From Prolixibacter bellariivorans ATCC BAA-1284 (GTDB lineage Bacteria; Bacteroidota; Bacteroidia; Bacteroidales; Prolixibacteraceae): 64,000 nt of DNA. The position numbers and the translations under genes were made by a program. The first letter of the stretch is position 1. The number at the start of each line of letters is the position of its first letter. Under the pieces are notes generated by a model that ran no database searches, was not told the DNA's origin, and saw nothing but the letters and a program-made list of their open reading frames with translations. The stretch spans positions 62,001-126,000 of the forward strand of contig NZ_JHXO01000001.1 in assembly GCF_000621705.1 (NCBI RefSeq). Reading direction: 5' to 3'. Shown here one piece after another: positions 1 to 7,856 of this stretch.

Positions 1-574
1 AGACTTCAGGATATTTCAACAACATCGAAACCTTCTGAAATATTTCCTTTTCCGACGAATTGGTAAGGGTATCTTTTCCAGCCTCCATCTGTTTTGAAAC
101 TTCCTGCAGAATATCGCCGTGCGTCTTCATCTTCTCCACGGCTTTATTCTGCAACGAATCAACTGGCAAACCCCGGCTACTGATCTGCTTTTCGATTTTG
201 TCTGCATCTTTGAGATGAGATCGGAGAACTCCTCTGTAATGAAAACTCAACAACAAGAAGAATACAAAACTGAAGAAAAAAAGCAACCGGAATGGCGGAA
301 CATAACGCACCCGCTTCCCGGCCAGAAATTCTTTCGTCAACTTTCCGGGCCGGAGAAAAAGCGGTTTGATGGTATGCCATAACCGGGTATCGAATGCGGC
401 CACATTGCCCAGAAAATCGACAGCTACCATACCAAAAGGTTTCTGAAAATCACGCACCGACTGTCCACATTCAGGGCAATAATACCCTTGAAATGTTGTT
501 CCGCAATTTTTACAGGTCTCCTGATTTTCAGGCTCAACAGGCATGTTATTCAACATTAAATCCGACTTTGTCAT
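1..574 (-). CDS. DUF3667-like zinc-ribbon membrane protein (3' end outside window)
   Basis: Reading leftward from an ATG at 574 the frame stays open to base 1, giving about 191 residues of a protein whose C-terminus lies outside the window. Residues 21-38 hold a C-x2-C ... C-x2-C zinc-ribbon-like pair ending in YCPECGQ, followed by a segment with FDTRLWHT and then a hydrophobic stretch (FRLFFFFSFVFFLL) likely to be membrane-embedded. This zinc ribbon followed by membrane segments is the architecture of the Bacteroidota DUF3667 family, whose function is not known to me. After the membrane segment comes a charged, helical stretch. No partner gene can be named because the downstream side is cut off. 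The gene runs convergent with nothing in the window and diverges from ilvE. Confidence 0.75.
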   Translation of the reverse strand, partial: MTKSDLMLNNMPVEPENQETCKNCGTTFQGYYCPECGQSVRDFQKPFGMVAVDFLGNVAAFDTRLWHTIKPLFLRPGKLTKEFLAGKRVRYVPPFRLLFFFSFVFFLLLSFHYRGVLRSHLKDADKIEKQISSRGLPVDSLQNKAVEKMKTHGDILQEVSKQMEAGKDTLTNSSEKEIFQKVSMLLKYPEV

Positions 575-874
575 GAGCGATAAACCGTTTGGTTAGTGTT
601 ATTGGTAAATATAATATTATGAATTATTCTTATAAAATTATCACCAATAATTCCATCCGGGAATGAATTTCGAATTCAAAAAGCCGATACGATGATTAAT
701 TGATTTCAGGCAGGTATCCATCTAAAAATAGCTATCTTCGCATCTGGTCTGAAATTAAGACCTGTGGCTCGGGTATAGGGAAGAAAATCATTTTATTTTC
801 CTGTAAATTTACCTTAGTTTATCATTCATTCGAGAACTGTGAATGATCGTTTGAATAATATAATTATGCATCAT
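575..874. other. intergenic region between DUF3667 gene and ilvE
   Basis: About 300 AT-rich bases between two divergent genes; no coding frame is supported. It should hold both promoters, but I found only one-mismatch versions of the TAnnTTTG element on the + strand (TATCTTCG at 733-740 and TACCTTAG at 811-818), neither with a well-spaced TTG, so no promoter is called. Confidence 0.4.
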
Positions 875-1888
875 ATGGAAACTATTGACTGGAAAAATTT
901 AGGATTCGGCTACCGGAAAGCCGATTATAATATCCGGTGCTGGTATCGCGATGGAAAATGGGGCGAATTGGAGGTATCCGATTCGGAACAGGTAACCATG
1001 CATATGGCAGCCACCGCACTGCATTACGGCCAGGAAGCATTTGAAGGACTGAAAGCTTTTCGTGGAAAAGACAACAAAGTACGTGTTTTCCGCATGGATG
1101 AAAACGCCAAACGTCTGCGCAATTCTGCTAACGGAATTATGATGGCTCCCGTTCCGGAAGACCTTTTCATGGACGCTATCCGGAAAGCTGTTAAAATGAA
1201 CGAAAAATATGTGCCTCCGTTCGAATCAGGCGCAGCACTATACATTCGTCCACTATTGGTTGGTACCGGACCTCAAATTGGCGTAAAACCTGCGGAGGAA
1301 TACCTTTTCATGGTATTTGTGATGCCGGTAGGACCTTACTTTAAAGAAGGCTTTAAACCGACTGATTTGGTTATTTATCGCGAATATGATCGGGCTGCTC
1401 CTCACGGAACCGGTATTTATAAAGTGGGTGGTAACTATGCTGCTAGTCTGCAGGCCGGAACCCGTGCACACAAAGAAGGATACTCTGCCGTTCTTTATCT
1501 CGATGCCAAAGAGAAAAAATACCTGGACGAGTGTGGACCCGCCAACTTCTTCGGTATTAAAAACAATACTTACGTAACGCCGAAGTCGACTTCCATCCTG
1601 CCTTCCATTACCAACATGAGTCTTCGTCAGCTGGCAGCTGATATGGGAATGACAGTGGAGGAACGGAAGATTCCGGTAGAAGAGCTGGCCGAATTCGAGG
1701 AAGTGGGAGCCTGCGGTACCGCGGCCGTTATTTCGCCCATCAAACGGGTTTACGACGCCGATATCGACAAGGAATATACCTACGGAAAAGAGCCCGGCGT
1801 TGTCAGTCAGAAATTGTACGATAAACTTCGCGCCATTCAGTACGGAACCGAACCGGATCCTTACGGATGGACTGAAGTAATTGAATAA
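875..1888 (+). CDS. ilvE: branched-chain amino acid aminotransferase
   Basis: A fold-type IV PLP enzyme that interconverts leucine, isoleucine and valine with their 2-oxo acids, using 2-oxoglutarate/glutamate, in the cytoplasm. The sequence has the class-IV pattern from end to end: FEGLKAFR near residue 60, the PLP-lysine context IYKVGGNYAASL (Lys about 183), and the C-terminal EVGACGTAAVISPI that binds the cofactor phosphate. The length of 337 residues fits the longer, eukaryote-like BCAT subgroup. I chose ATG 875 because METIDWKNLGF is the usual N-terminus of this subgroup; in-frame GTG 839 and ATG 866 add only a few unconserved residues. It stands alone, without other ilv genes, and is followed by a clear terminator. 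Confidence 0.95.
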   Translation: METIDWKNLGFGYRKADYNIRCWYRDGKWGELEVSDSEQVTMHMAATALHYGQEAFEGLKAFRGKDNKVRVFRMDENAKRLRNSANGIMMAPVPEDLFMDAIRKAVKMNEKYVPPFESGAALYIRPLLVGTGPQIGVKPAEEYLFMVFVMPVGPYFKEGFKPTDLVIYREYDRAAPHGTGIYKVGGNYAASLQAGTRAHKEGYSAVLYLDAKEKKYLDECGPANFFGIKNNTYVTPKSTSILPSITNMSLRQLAADMGMTVEERKIPVEELAEFEEVGACGTAAVISPIKRVYDADIDKEYTYGKEPGVVSQKLYDKLRAIQYGTEPDPYGWTEVIE

Positions 1889-1917
1889 GAAATAAGAGTC
1901 AGCTCCAACTGGCTTTC

Positions 1918-1951
1918 AACCGTTTTCCCTACCGGGAAGACGGTTTTTTTA
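1918..1951 (+). terminator. rho-independent terminator of ilvE
   Basis: Stem AACCGT..TTCCC pairs with GGGAA.ACGGTT and runs into seven T. It begins 30 bases after the ilvE stop codon. Confidence 0.8.
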
Positions 1952-1954
1952 TAC

Positions 1955-1986
1955 AAAAAATCCCCGCCCAACAAAGGACAGGGATT
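1955..1986 (-). terminator. rho-independent terminator of nadA
   Basis: Read on the minus strand, AATCCCTGTCC pairs with GGGCGGGGATT (one T.G pair) around TTTGTT, followed by TTTTTTG. It lies 26 bases past the nadA stop and abuts the ilvE terminator from the other side. Confidence 0.75.
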
Positions 1987-2011
1987 CTTTCAGCTATTTT
2001 GAAAGTATCTT

Positions 2012-3001
2012 TTAAGAAAGCTCCAACATCCGCAGAATAGGCGCTTTCGCTTTTTCGATGGTTTCAGCGTCCAGGTTAATTTCCGGGCGCTCGTGTTTCA
2101 GTGCCAGGTACAATTTCTGAACCGTATTCAGCTTCATGTAGGTACAATCGTTGCAACCACAGGTCGAATCGATGGATGGCGCCGGAATAAAAACCTTATC
2201 GGGACATGCCTTCTGCATCTGATGCAAAATTCCGCTTTCAGTGGCAACAATAAACTTTTTAGCCTCGTGCTGCTGAACGTAATTGAGTAGTGCCGTTGTT
2301 GAACCTACGTATTTGGCCACCATCAGCACTGGCCTTTCGCACTCGGGATGAGCGATGAATTCCGCATCAGGATTCGCATCCATCAACTCCAAAATCCGCT
2401 CCAGCGAATACTTTTCGTGGACCATGCAGGCACCGTCCCACAACACCATGTCACGTCCGGTTTGCGAGTTGAGGTAATTGCCCAGGTTTTTGTCCGGGGC
2501 AAAAATCAGTTTCGCATCTTCCGGGAACGAATCGACAATCTTCTTCGCGTTCGAGGAAGTAACAATCACATCGGAGAGTGTTTTAATATCGGCGGTGCAG
2601 TTGATGTAGGAAATGACCTTGTGGTCGGGATGTTCGGCTTTGAATTTGGCAAAAGCTTCTTTCGGCGCCGATTCGGCCAATGAACAACCGGCTTTTAAAT
2701 CCGGGATAATCACTTTCTTGTCGGGATTCAGAATTTTGGCGGTTTCGGCCATGAAATGAACTCCCAGAAAAACGATGACATCTGCATCTGTTTCCTGCGC
2801 TTTTCGAGCCAAAGCCAACGAATCACCTAAAAAATCAGAAATATCCTGCAGTTCAGGAGTGATATAGAAATGTCCCAGAATGACCGCATTTTTTTCCCGC
2901 TTCAGTCGCTGAATCTCTTCAATCAGGTTGACCTGCGGGGAAACAGGTTCGTCAATGAACCCTTTGTCCTCCAGCATTTGCCGGATTGCTATTTCTTCCA
3001 T
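2012..3001 (-). CDS. nadA: quinolinate synthase A
   Basis: The [4Fe-4S] enzyme that condenses iminoaspartate with dihydroxyacetone phosphate to quinolinate in de novo NAD synthesis. Visible family marks are [19 protein letters not shown] near residue 43, [10 protein letters not shown] with Cys106, [10 protein letters not shown] with Cys192, HPECERPV and [12 protein letters not shown] near 281-293; Cys106, Cys192 and one cysteine of the last motif are the expected cluster ligands. Length of 329 residues is normal. ATG 3001 is taken as start; a TTG four codons upstream at 3013 is also in frame. No nadB or nadC lies beside it, so its partners must be elsewhere in the genome. Confidence 0.95.
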   Translation of the reverse strand: MEEIAIRQMLEDKGFIDEPVSPQVNLIEEIQRLKREKNAVILGHFYITPELQDISDFLGDSLALARKAQETDADVIVFLGVHFMAETAKILNPDKKVIIPDLKAGCSLAESAPKEAFAKFKAEHPDHKVISYINCTADIKTLSDVIVTSSNAKKIVDSFPEDAKLIFAPDKNLGNYLNSQTGRDMVLWDGACMVHEKYSLERILELMDANPDAEFIAHPECERPVLMVAKYVGSTTALLNYVQQHEAKKFIVATESGILHQMQKACPDKVFIPAPSIDSTCGCNDCTYMKLNTVQKLYLALKHERPEINLDAETIEKAKAPILRMLELS

Positions 3002-3058
3002 TCCTCTGCTCAATCTTTAAAGGTTATGTTTGGATGCCACAAGGCAAAATAACGGAGG

Positions 3059-3066
3059 CAAAGGTA
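3059..3066 (-). promoter_or_regulatory. candidate -7 element upstream of nadA
   Basis: TACCTTTG on the minus strand matches the Bacteroidota -7 consensus TAnnTTTG and would place the transcript start about 50 bases before ATG 3001. No well-spaced -33 TTG was found, so this is tentative. Confidence 0.4.
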
Positions 3067-3144
3067 AGAATTTATCGGCAAATGAAATGTGAATGCAATC
3101 TTCCCGTAATCAGTTCAGCGCAATCCAATATAAGCGCTTCAGTT

Positions 3145-4059
3145 TCATCCGGCCGATTTGATGAGTCGCTTTTCTTCCCAGGCATCCAGTGCTGATATGG
3201 CAATTTCCCGCCCCTTTGCCCGGATTTCAGCTGAGCGATCGAATTCCCAGGGAGTGGCCAGTTGGAAAGGTATGTTCATGACAATATCGGGCTGATAATT
3301 TTGAATCGTCAAGGCGGCAATTTCCCGCTGCATTAGTTCAAAGGTTTTCCCGATGGTTTCAAGGTAGTCAAACTTAATCCCAGGCATCTGGAAGGTAAAA
3401 AACTGTGATAGTTTTTGTTTCAGTGTTTGCGTCTCCTGCTCCTTCTGGTCTATTGCGTGCTGATTTCTTTTGCTCTTTTTCTTCTCTCTTATGACATTCT
3501 TGTCACCCGATAAATTAACCACTACCAGAATATCGCCCTCTGTTCTCTCAATATATTGAATGGGAATAGGCGAAATCAGGGCACCATCAACCAACCGCTT
3601 TTCTCCCAGCTCAACAGGCGTAAAAACATCGGGAACCGAAATAGAGGACCGTATCGCAGTAAACAGGGACCCACGGTTGAATACTTCCAGTTGATGCGAA
3701 ACCAAATCCGTAGCCACAGCAGTAAACGGAACCGGCAAATCCTCGATATTCACATCGTGGGTAAACTCTTCGTGGATGGTTTTGAATATCCGGTCGCCTT
3801 TAACAAAGCCGCGGCTGCTAATGGTCAAATCCATGTAATGCCAGAGGTCGCGCATAGTCAGTGAACACATTCGTTTGGCAAAAGGCTCCAATACGCCGGC
3901 GGCATAAAAACCGCCAACCATCGCTCCCATCGATGTGCCGGCAACGGAACTGATTTCATAGCCACGAGCTTCCAGCTCCTCAATAACTCCTATATGAGCC
4001 AATCCCCGGGCACCACCGCTGCCCAAAACTAAAGCGACCTTCTGTTTCATATGCTTCAT
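3145..4059 (-). CDS. patatin-like phospholipase family protein (RssA-like)
   Basis: A 304-residue serine lipase/acyl hydrolase of the bacterial patatin family. The catalytic set is complete: the oxyanion-hole loop LGSGGARGLAHIGV near residue 14, the nucleophile elbow GTSMGAMVG (GxSxG) near 42, and the Asp motif DGALISPIP near 160. There is no signal peptide, so a cytoplasmic or membrane-peripheral enzyme acting on acyl lipids is likely; the true substrate cannot be read from the sequence. A basic Lys/Arg/Gln-rich insert (about residues 180-205) is atypical. Two in-frame ATGs (4059 and 4050) precede the conserved domain. It follows nadA on the same strand, so the two may be cotranscribed in the order patatin then nadA. 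Confidence 0.85.
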   Translation of the reverse strand: MKHMKQKVALVLGSGGARGLAHIGVIEELEARGYEISSVAGTSMGAMVGGFYAAGVLEPFAKRMCSLTMRDLWHYMDLTISSRGFVKGDRIFKTIHEEFTHDVNIEDLPVPFTAVATDLVSHQLEVFNRGSLFTAIRSSISVPDVFTPVELGEKRLVDGALISPIPIQYIERTEGDILVVVNLSGDKNVIREKKKSKRNQHAIDQKEQETQTLKQKLSQFFTFQMPGIKFDYLETIGKTFELMQREIAALTIQNYQPDIVMNIPFQLATPWEFDRSAEIRAKGREIAISALDAWEEKRLIKSAG

Positions 4060-4140
4060 TTATATACCACTAATACAATCATTCTTGCCACAGGTTCAAA
4101 CAACGTCTCTTCCTGCTAAGTAAATGTAATGATTACCAGT

Positions 4141-4181
4141 ATTGAAAAAGAAAAAGGGCTGCCTAAAAAGACAACCCTTTT
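4141..4181 (-). terminator. terminator of the leftward TonB-dependent receptor
   Basis: AAAAGGG pairs with CCCTTTT, and on the minus strand it is followed by CTTTTTC. It sits just beyond the receptor stop codon at 4209. Confidence 0.7.
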
Positions 4182-4208
4182 GTTTATTATCTGGTATTTC
4201 GGTAATTC

Positions 4209-6890
4209 TTAGAAGTTCACACGGAGTGAGAAGTTGAAGTTACGTCCGAATCCCCAGAAACCAACCATGTTATCGCGGGTGTGTTTTCCAACACCTGAAC
4301 CACCATCCCATGCATCAGCAATGTACGATGTATTAAATACATTGTAGCAGTTCATATTTAAATATGAATCAAGTGTTCCGATTTTGAAAGCATATCCCAC
4401 GCGCGCATCCAGCGTATTGTAGTTCGGGATTTTCCAGGGTTGCTCACGATCAGCAGCACTTGTGCGTTTTTCAGGAGAGAACTTGGAGTAGAAATCAGCA
4501 TTGTACAACCAATTCAAACCAAGATCAATCTGCTTGGTCAGATTTGCTTTAGCTGCCAAACCAAATTGTGTTTGCGGAGCATCAGCTACTTTCAGACCTT
4601 TCGTATAAACGGTTGCCGAACCAATTTTCTGGCGATTGGCATCGAAAATATCAACATTTACGTCTTTAGTATAATGCCAGTCGTTAACAGACCCCTGAGC
4701 AGCCAGACGCAACCAGTGAGTCGGATTGTATTTCAACTGTGCCTCAATACCCTTGTGCAACTCGTTAAGACCCTTGAAATAAACAGTGTGCTTGGTTGAT
4801 GCATCATCATAATAGGAACCCTGTGTCCACCGGTCATTCCACTGTGTGTAATAGGCATTGATTTTCGCATCGAATTTTTTCGATTTGTATCCATAACCTG
4901 CTTCAATCGACGAGATTTTCTCTGTTGTATAATCCGGATTTACGTCGTTCGAGTAGTTAATAAATACATAATCGAAGTAAGGTGCACGAGCATAATAACC
5001 AGCGTTCACAAAGAAATTCGAACGTGGAGAAACGTTCCAGTTAACACCACCTTTTGCGTCGTAACCCAGCTGGTTTTTAGTCGGGCTTTTTACGCCAGTG
5101 TAATTGGGAGCACCATTGTAGGTACCGTCATTGTATTTGTTGCTGTCGTAAGTAAAGTAATCGATACGCTTGTACCAGGTATTCGAAACGGTTGCAGCAA
5201 CAAAAGCTGACCAAATATCGTTAGACCACTCCAACTGCGAGAAACCACCCAGGTAATTTACCAGACCATCATCATAATAATCGATTTTATCACCTTTTTT
5301 GGCCATGGCATTACCCGACTTGTAACCGGCATATGAATCATCGTAGTAGGTTGCACCCAACAGATCGCGTACTTCGCGGTAGTGCATACCTTTATACATA
5401 CGGCCATCGATACCGGCTACCAAATTGAGGTGCTCACCCAGACGTTGGTTCAGTGATGAAAGAATACCTTCCCAGTTGTGCTGGTTCACCGAATTACGGA
5501 GAATTTGTACAGCACCCTCACCGTTTGATGCAGCATCAAGGTTGGCAGCTCTGGAGATATTAAAGTCTTCCAGCTGATAATGATCAGCTATATTCCATCC
5601 GGCAGAACCAATACCAGCTCTTGGAACATCATATTTATAATTGAAGTTTGGTACTTCCTGACCATTGTACTGGAAAGGTCCATATTTACGTCCCAACAAA
5701 CCGGAACCACCACCACGGCCAACGGAAGCGTAAACTGAAGTCTTTAGTTTTGCGTTATCGCTGATATCCCAGTACCAGTTCAATGCAAACTGAGGTTTGT
5801 GGTAGTAATTTACCTTTTCGTTCATCTGCTTACCATCGAGGTAACCATAACGATAGTTGTATTTGGAACCCATAGCGTTGTGTTCTGCATCTGTCAGGGC
5901 AGAATACTCATCATTCGGACGCTGACCATGCTCCTGAGGAGCACCAATAGCAGTGAACTGAAGCAGGTTCTTGTCGTTCAACTGTTTTGAAACAGAGAGG
6001 AAGTAAGACCAGGCATTCACCCAGGTTGCATCGATATAACCAGTTCCTTCGGTACGGCTGCCAATGAATGATACGGCCCAACCATCTTTCATCAATCCGG
6101 TGGACAATCCAATCATGTATTTACGGCGACCGTAATCAGTCATTCCGTACTGAGCAAATCCACCTTTTTTCGCGTCGGTCGTTTTCGTGATGATGTTCAA
6201 CGTACCTCCAACAGAGCTGATGGCCAGTTTAGATGCACCCAAACCACGCTGAACCTGCATCAAGCGGGTAGCGTCAGACAGACCAGCCCAGTTTGACCAG
6301 TAAACCCATCCGTTTTCCATATCGTTCACCGGAATACCGTTAATCAAAACAGCCACATTCCGTTGGTCGAAACCACGAACATTGATACGGGAATCACCGT
6401 AACCGCCACCTAATTTACTGGTGTATACACTCGGAGTCATTTTCATGATTTCAGGAAATTCCTGAGATCCAAGTTCCAACTGAATGGTTTTGGCATCGAT
6501 GGTGGAAACAGCCACCGGAGTTTTACGGCTCACTGCAACGTTAGCCATTACGTTCACTTCCGAAAGACCTACCGCGTCATTCTTCAGCGAAACTTTCTTC
6601 ATATCGACCATGGCACCGTTTTTTACCGTTACGGTTTGCTTTTTCTGCTCATAGCCAATATAAGAGAATACAACGGTTTGCTCTCCGGCAGGGACCTGCA
6701 ACTTGTAGCTTCCATTGAAATCGGTTGCCGTTCCAATGGTTGTGCCACGAACTGTAACCGCGGCACCAATCAGGCTCTCGCCTGTTTCTGCGTCAACTAC
6801 CTTTCCGGTAATTGTTCCCTGTCCAAAAGCGGTGAATGAGTAAAGCCCCATTATCATTCCGAGAAGGACAGCAAAGACTGACTTTTTCAT
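4209..6890 (-). CDS. TonB-dependent receptor, CarboxypepD_reg-like plus plug plus barrel
   Basis: An outer-membrane active transporter of 893 residues. Residues 1-23 form a signal peptide ending TAFGQ; about 24-105 is the Ig-like CarboxypepD_reg domain (GTITGKVVDAETGESLIGA, then FSYIGY); about 125-240 is the plug with YGDSRINVRGFDQ, LINGIPVNDMENG and the closing VGGTLNIITK; the rest is a beta-barrel ending FNFSLRVNF, with the terminal Phe needed for Bam insertion. There is no SusD-like gene beside it. It is a close paralogue of the receptor at 7857, with near-identical plug motifs, and points away from it. Substrate cannot be told; barrel loops rich in Tyr/Trp/Asn are usual for carbohydrate or peptide ligands but prove nothing. 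Confidence 0.9.
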   Translation of the reverse strand: MKKSVFAVLLGMIMGLYSFTAFGQGTITGKVVDAETGESLIGAAVTVRGTTIGTATDFNGSYKLQVPAGEQTVVFSYIGYEQKKQTVTVKNGAMVDMKKVSLKNDAVGLSEVNVMANVAVSRKTPVAVSTIDAKTIQLELGSQEFPEIMKMTPSVYTSKLGGGYGDSRINVRGFDQRNVAVLINGIPVNDMENGWVYWSNWAGLSDATRLMQVQRGLGASKLAISSVGGTLNIITKTTDAKKGGFAQYGMTDYGRRKYMIGLSTGLMKDGWAVSFIGSRTEGTGYIDATWVNAWSYFLSVSKQLNDKNLLQFTAIGAPQEHGQRPNDEYSALTDAEHNAMGSKYNYRYGYLDGKQMNEKVNYYHKPQFALNWYWDISDNAKLKTSVYASVGRGGGSGLLGRKYGPFQYNGQEVPNFNYKYDVPRAGIGSAGWNIADHYQLEDFNISRAANLDAASNGEGAVQILRNSVNQHNWEGILSSLNQRLGEHLNLVAGIDGRMYKGMHYREVRDLLGATYYDDSYAGYKSGNAMAKKGDKIDYYDDGLVNYLGGFSQLEWSNDIWSAFVAATVSNTWYKRIDYFTYDSNKYNDGTYNGAPNYTGVKSPTKNQLGYDAKGGVNWNVSPRSNFFVNAGYYARAPYFDYVFINYSNDVNPDYTTEKISSIEAGYGYKSKKFDAKINAYYTQWNDRWTQGSYYDDASTKHTVYFKGLNELHKGIEAQLKYNPTHWLRLAAQGSVNDWHYTKDVNVDIFDANRQKIGSATVYTKGLKVADAPQTQFGLAAKANLTKQIDLGLNWLYNADFYSKFSPEKRTSAADREQPWKIPNYNTLDARVGYAFKIGTLDSYLNMNCYNVFNTSYIADAWDGGSGVGKHTRDNMVGFWGFGRNFNFSLRVNF

Positions 6891-7856
6891 AAAATATTGA
6901 TTAGTAAAATTCCAGTTAAACTATGTAATGATGCTACTATTAATAGAAATCAAATCGATGTTTCACAATCTGCTTTTTAACGCGCTGTAAAATTATGTTC
7001 TTACCAAACGGCGAACTGCAAGCAGCCATTAACGATTTGTTAAGTGAATGATAATCAAAAATTACAAACATGTTACAGAGCTAAATCAATACGGATACAC
7101 ATCCCTAAAAATCAGGGCACTAAAATTTTGTTTGAATATATTGTCTTCAAAATCTTTTCATCACTATTGTGAAAACTCATAAAACTGCACGGATTTAAAA
7201 AACTGATATAAACAATGGGTCTTTGAAATTGGGCAAGCATGATTTGCCCCGACTGGATGGAAAAGTAAAAATCTCATATAAGGAAATCTGGAAATTTTCA
7301 TGTGATACGTTACCAGAAAAAATAAGATTCGGAAAATCCGATAACTCAGATCTTCAACTTTTATTGTCGGCGAATTTAATCTTGTTTAACAAATCCACAA
7401 AGTCCATTTTCGAATCTTAACAATGAATTCATTTTCAACATTAAGTTAATTATGAGCGCTTAAACAAACTTATTAAGAATTAGACTAAATTATCCTCCTG
7501 GTAATCAAGACTGTATTTTTATAAATAAACATTTTTTAACATTTACAACACATAAGACCAACAGATCAACCTCATCTTTGTTATGTTCGTTTTTTGAATA
7601 AGATATTATGCAACATAATTGCTAAACTAATTGAGGAAAGTTCAATATCTTAGGCCGACCTATGAGACCATCTAGAACTTACAAACCTGCAATATACGTA
7701 GCTAAACCGCCTATTTCAGGCGGATCAATTCTACACGAGCTTTTTCGTTTCCCATTTTCCAATGTTGCTTTTTACCTACCCATTACCTGCACTTTTTACT
7801 ATTCCATTCAAATAATTATTGTTCAACAAGTTAATTTGTAATCTAACCTAGAAAGT
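6891..7856. other. AT-rich divergent spacer between two paralogous receptors
   Basis: 966 bases without a convincing gene, much poorer in G+C than the flanking genes. A 65-codon frame at 7223-7420 has no recognisable features and is not called. A small hairpin (GGGCAA 7231-7236 with TTGCCC 7244-7249) is present. The spacer must hold the promoters of both receptors, but only a one-mismatch -7 (CATCTTTG near 7573-7580) was seen for the rightward one. Confidence 0.45.

Noticed and set aside
119-382. 87-codon + strand frame near the left edge
   Set aside because: It is antisense to the DUF3667 gene, whose minus-strand frame has a zinc ribbon and membrane segment and is open to the window edge.
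733-818. Promoter of ilvE at TATCTTCG or TACCTTAG
   Set aside because: Each has one mismatch to TAnnTTTG and no TTG at the right distance; too weak to call.
7223-7420. 65-codon frame in the spacer between the two receptors
   Set aside because: AT-rich and no known motif; a frame of this length arises by chance in such sequence.
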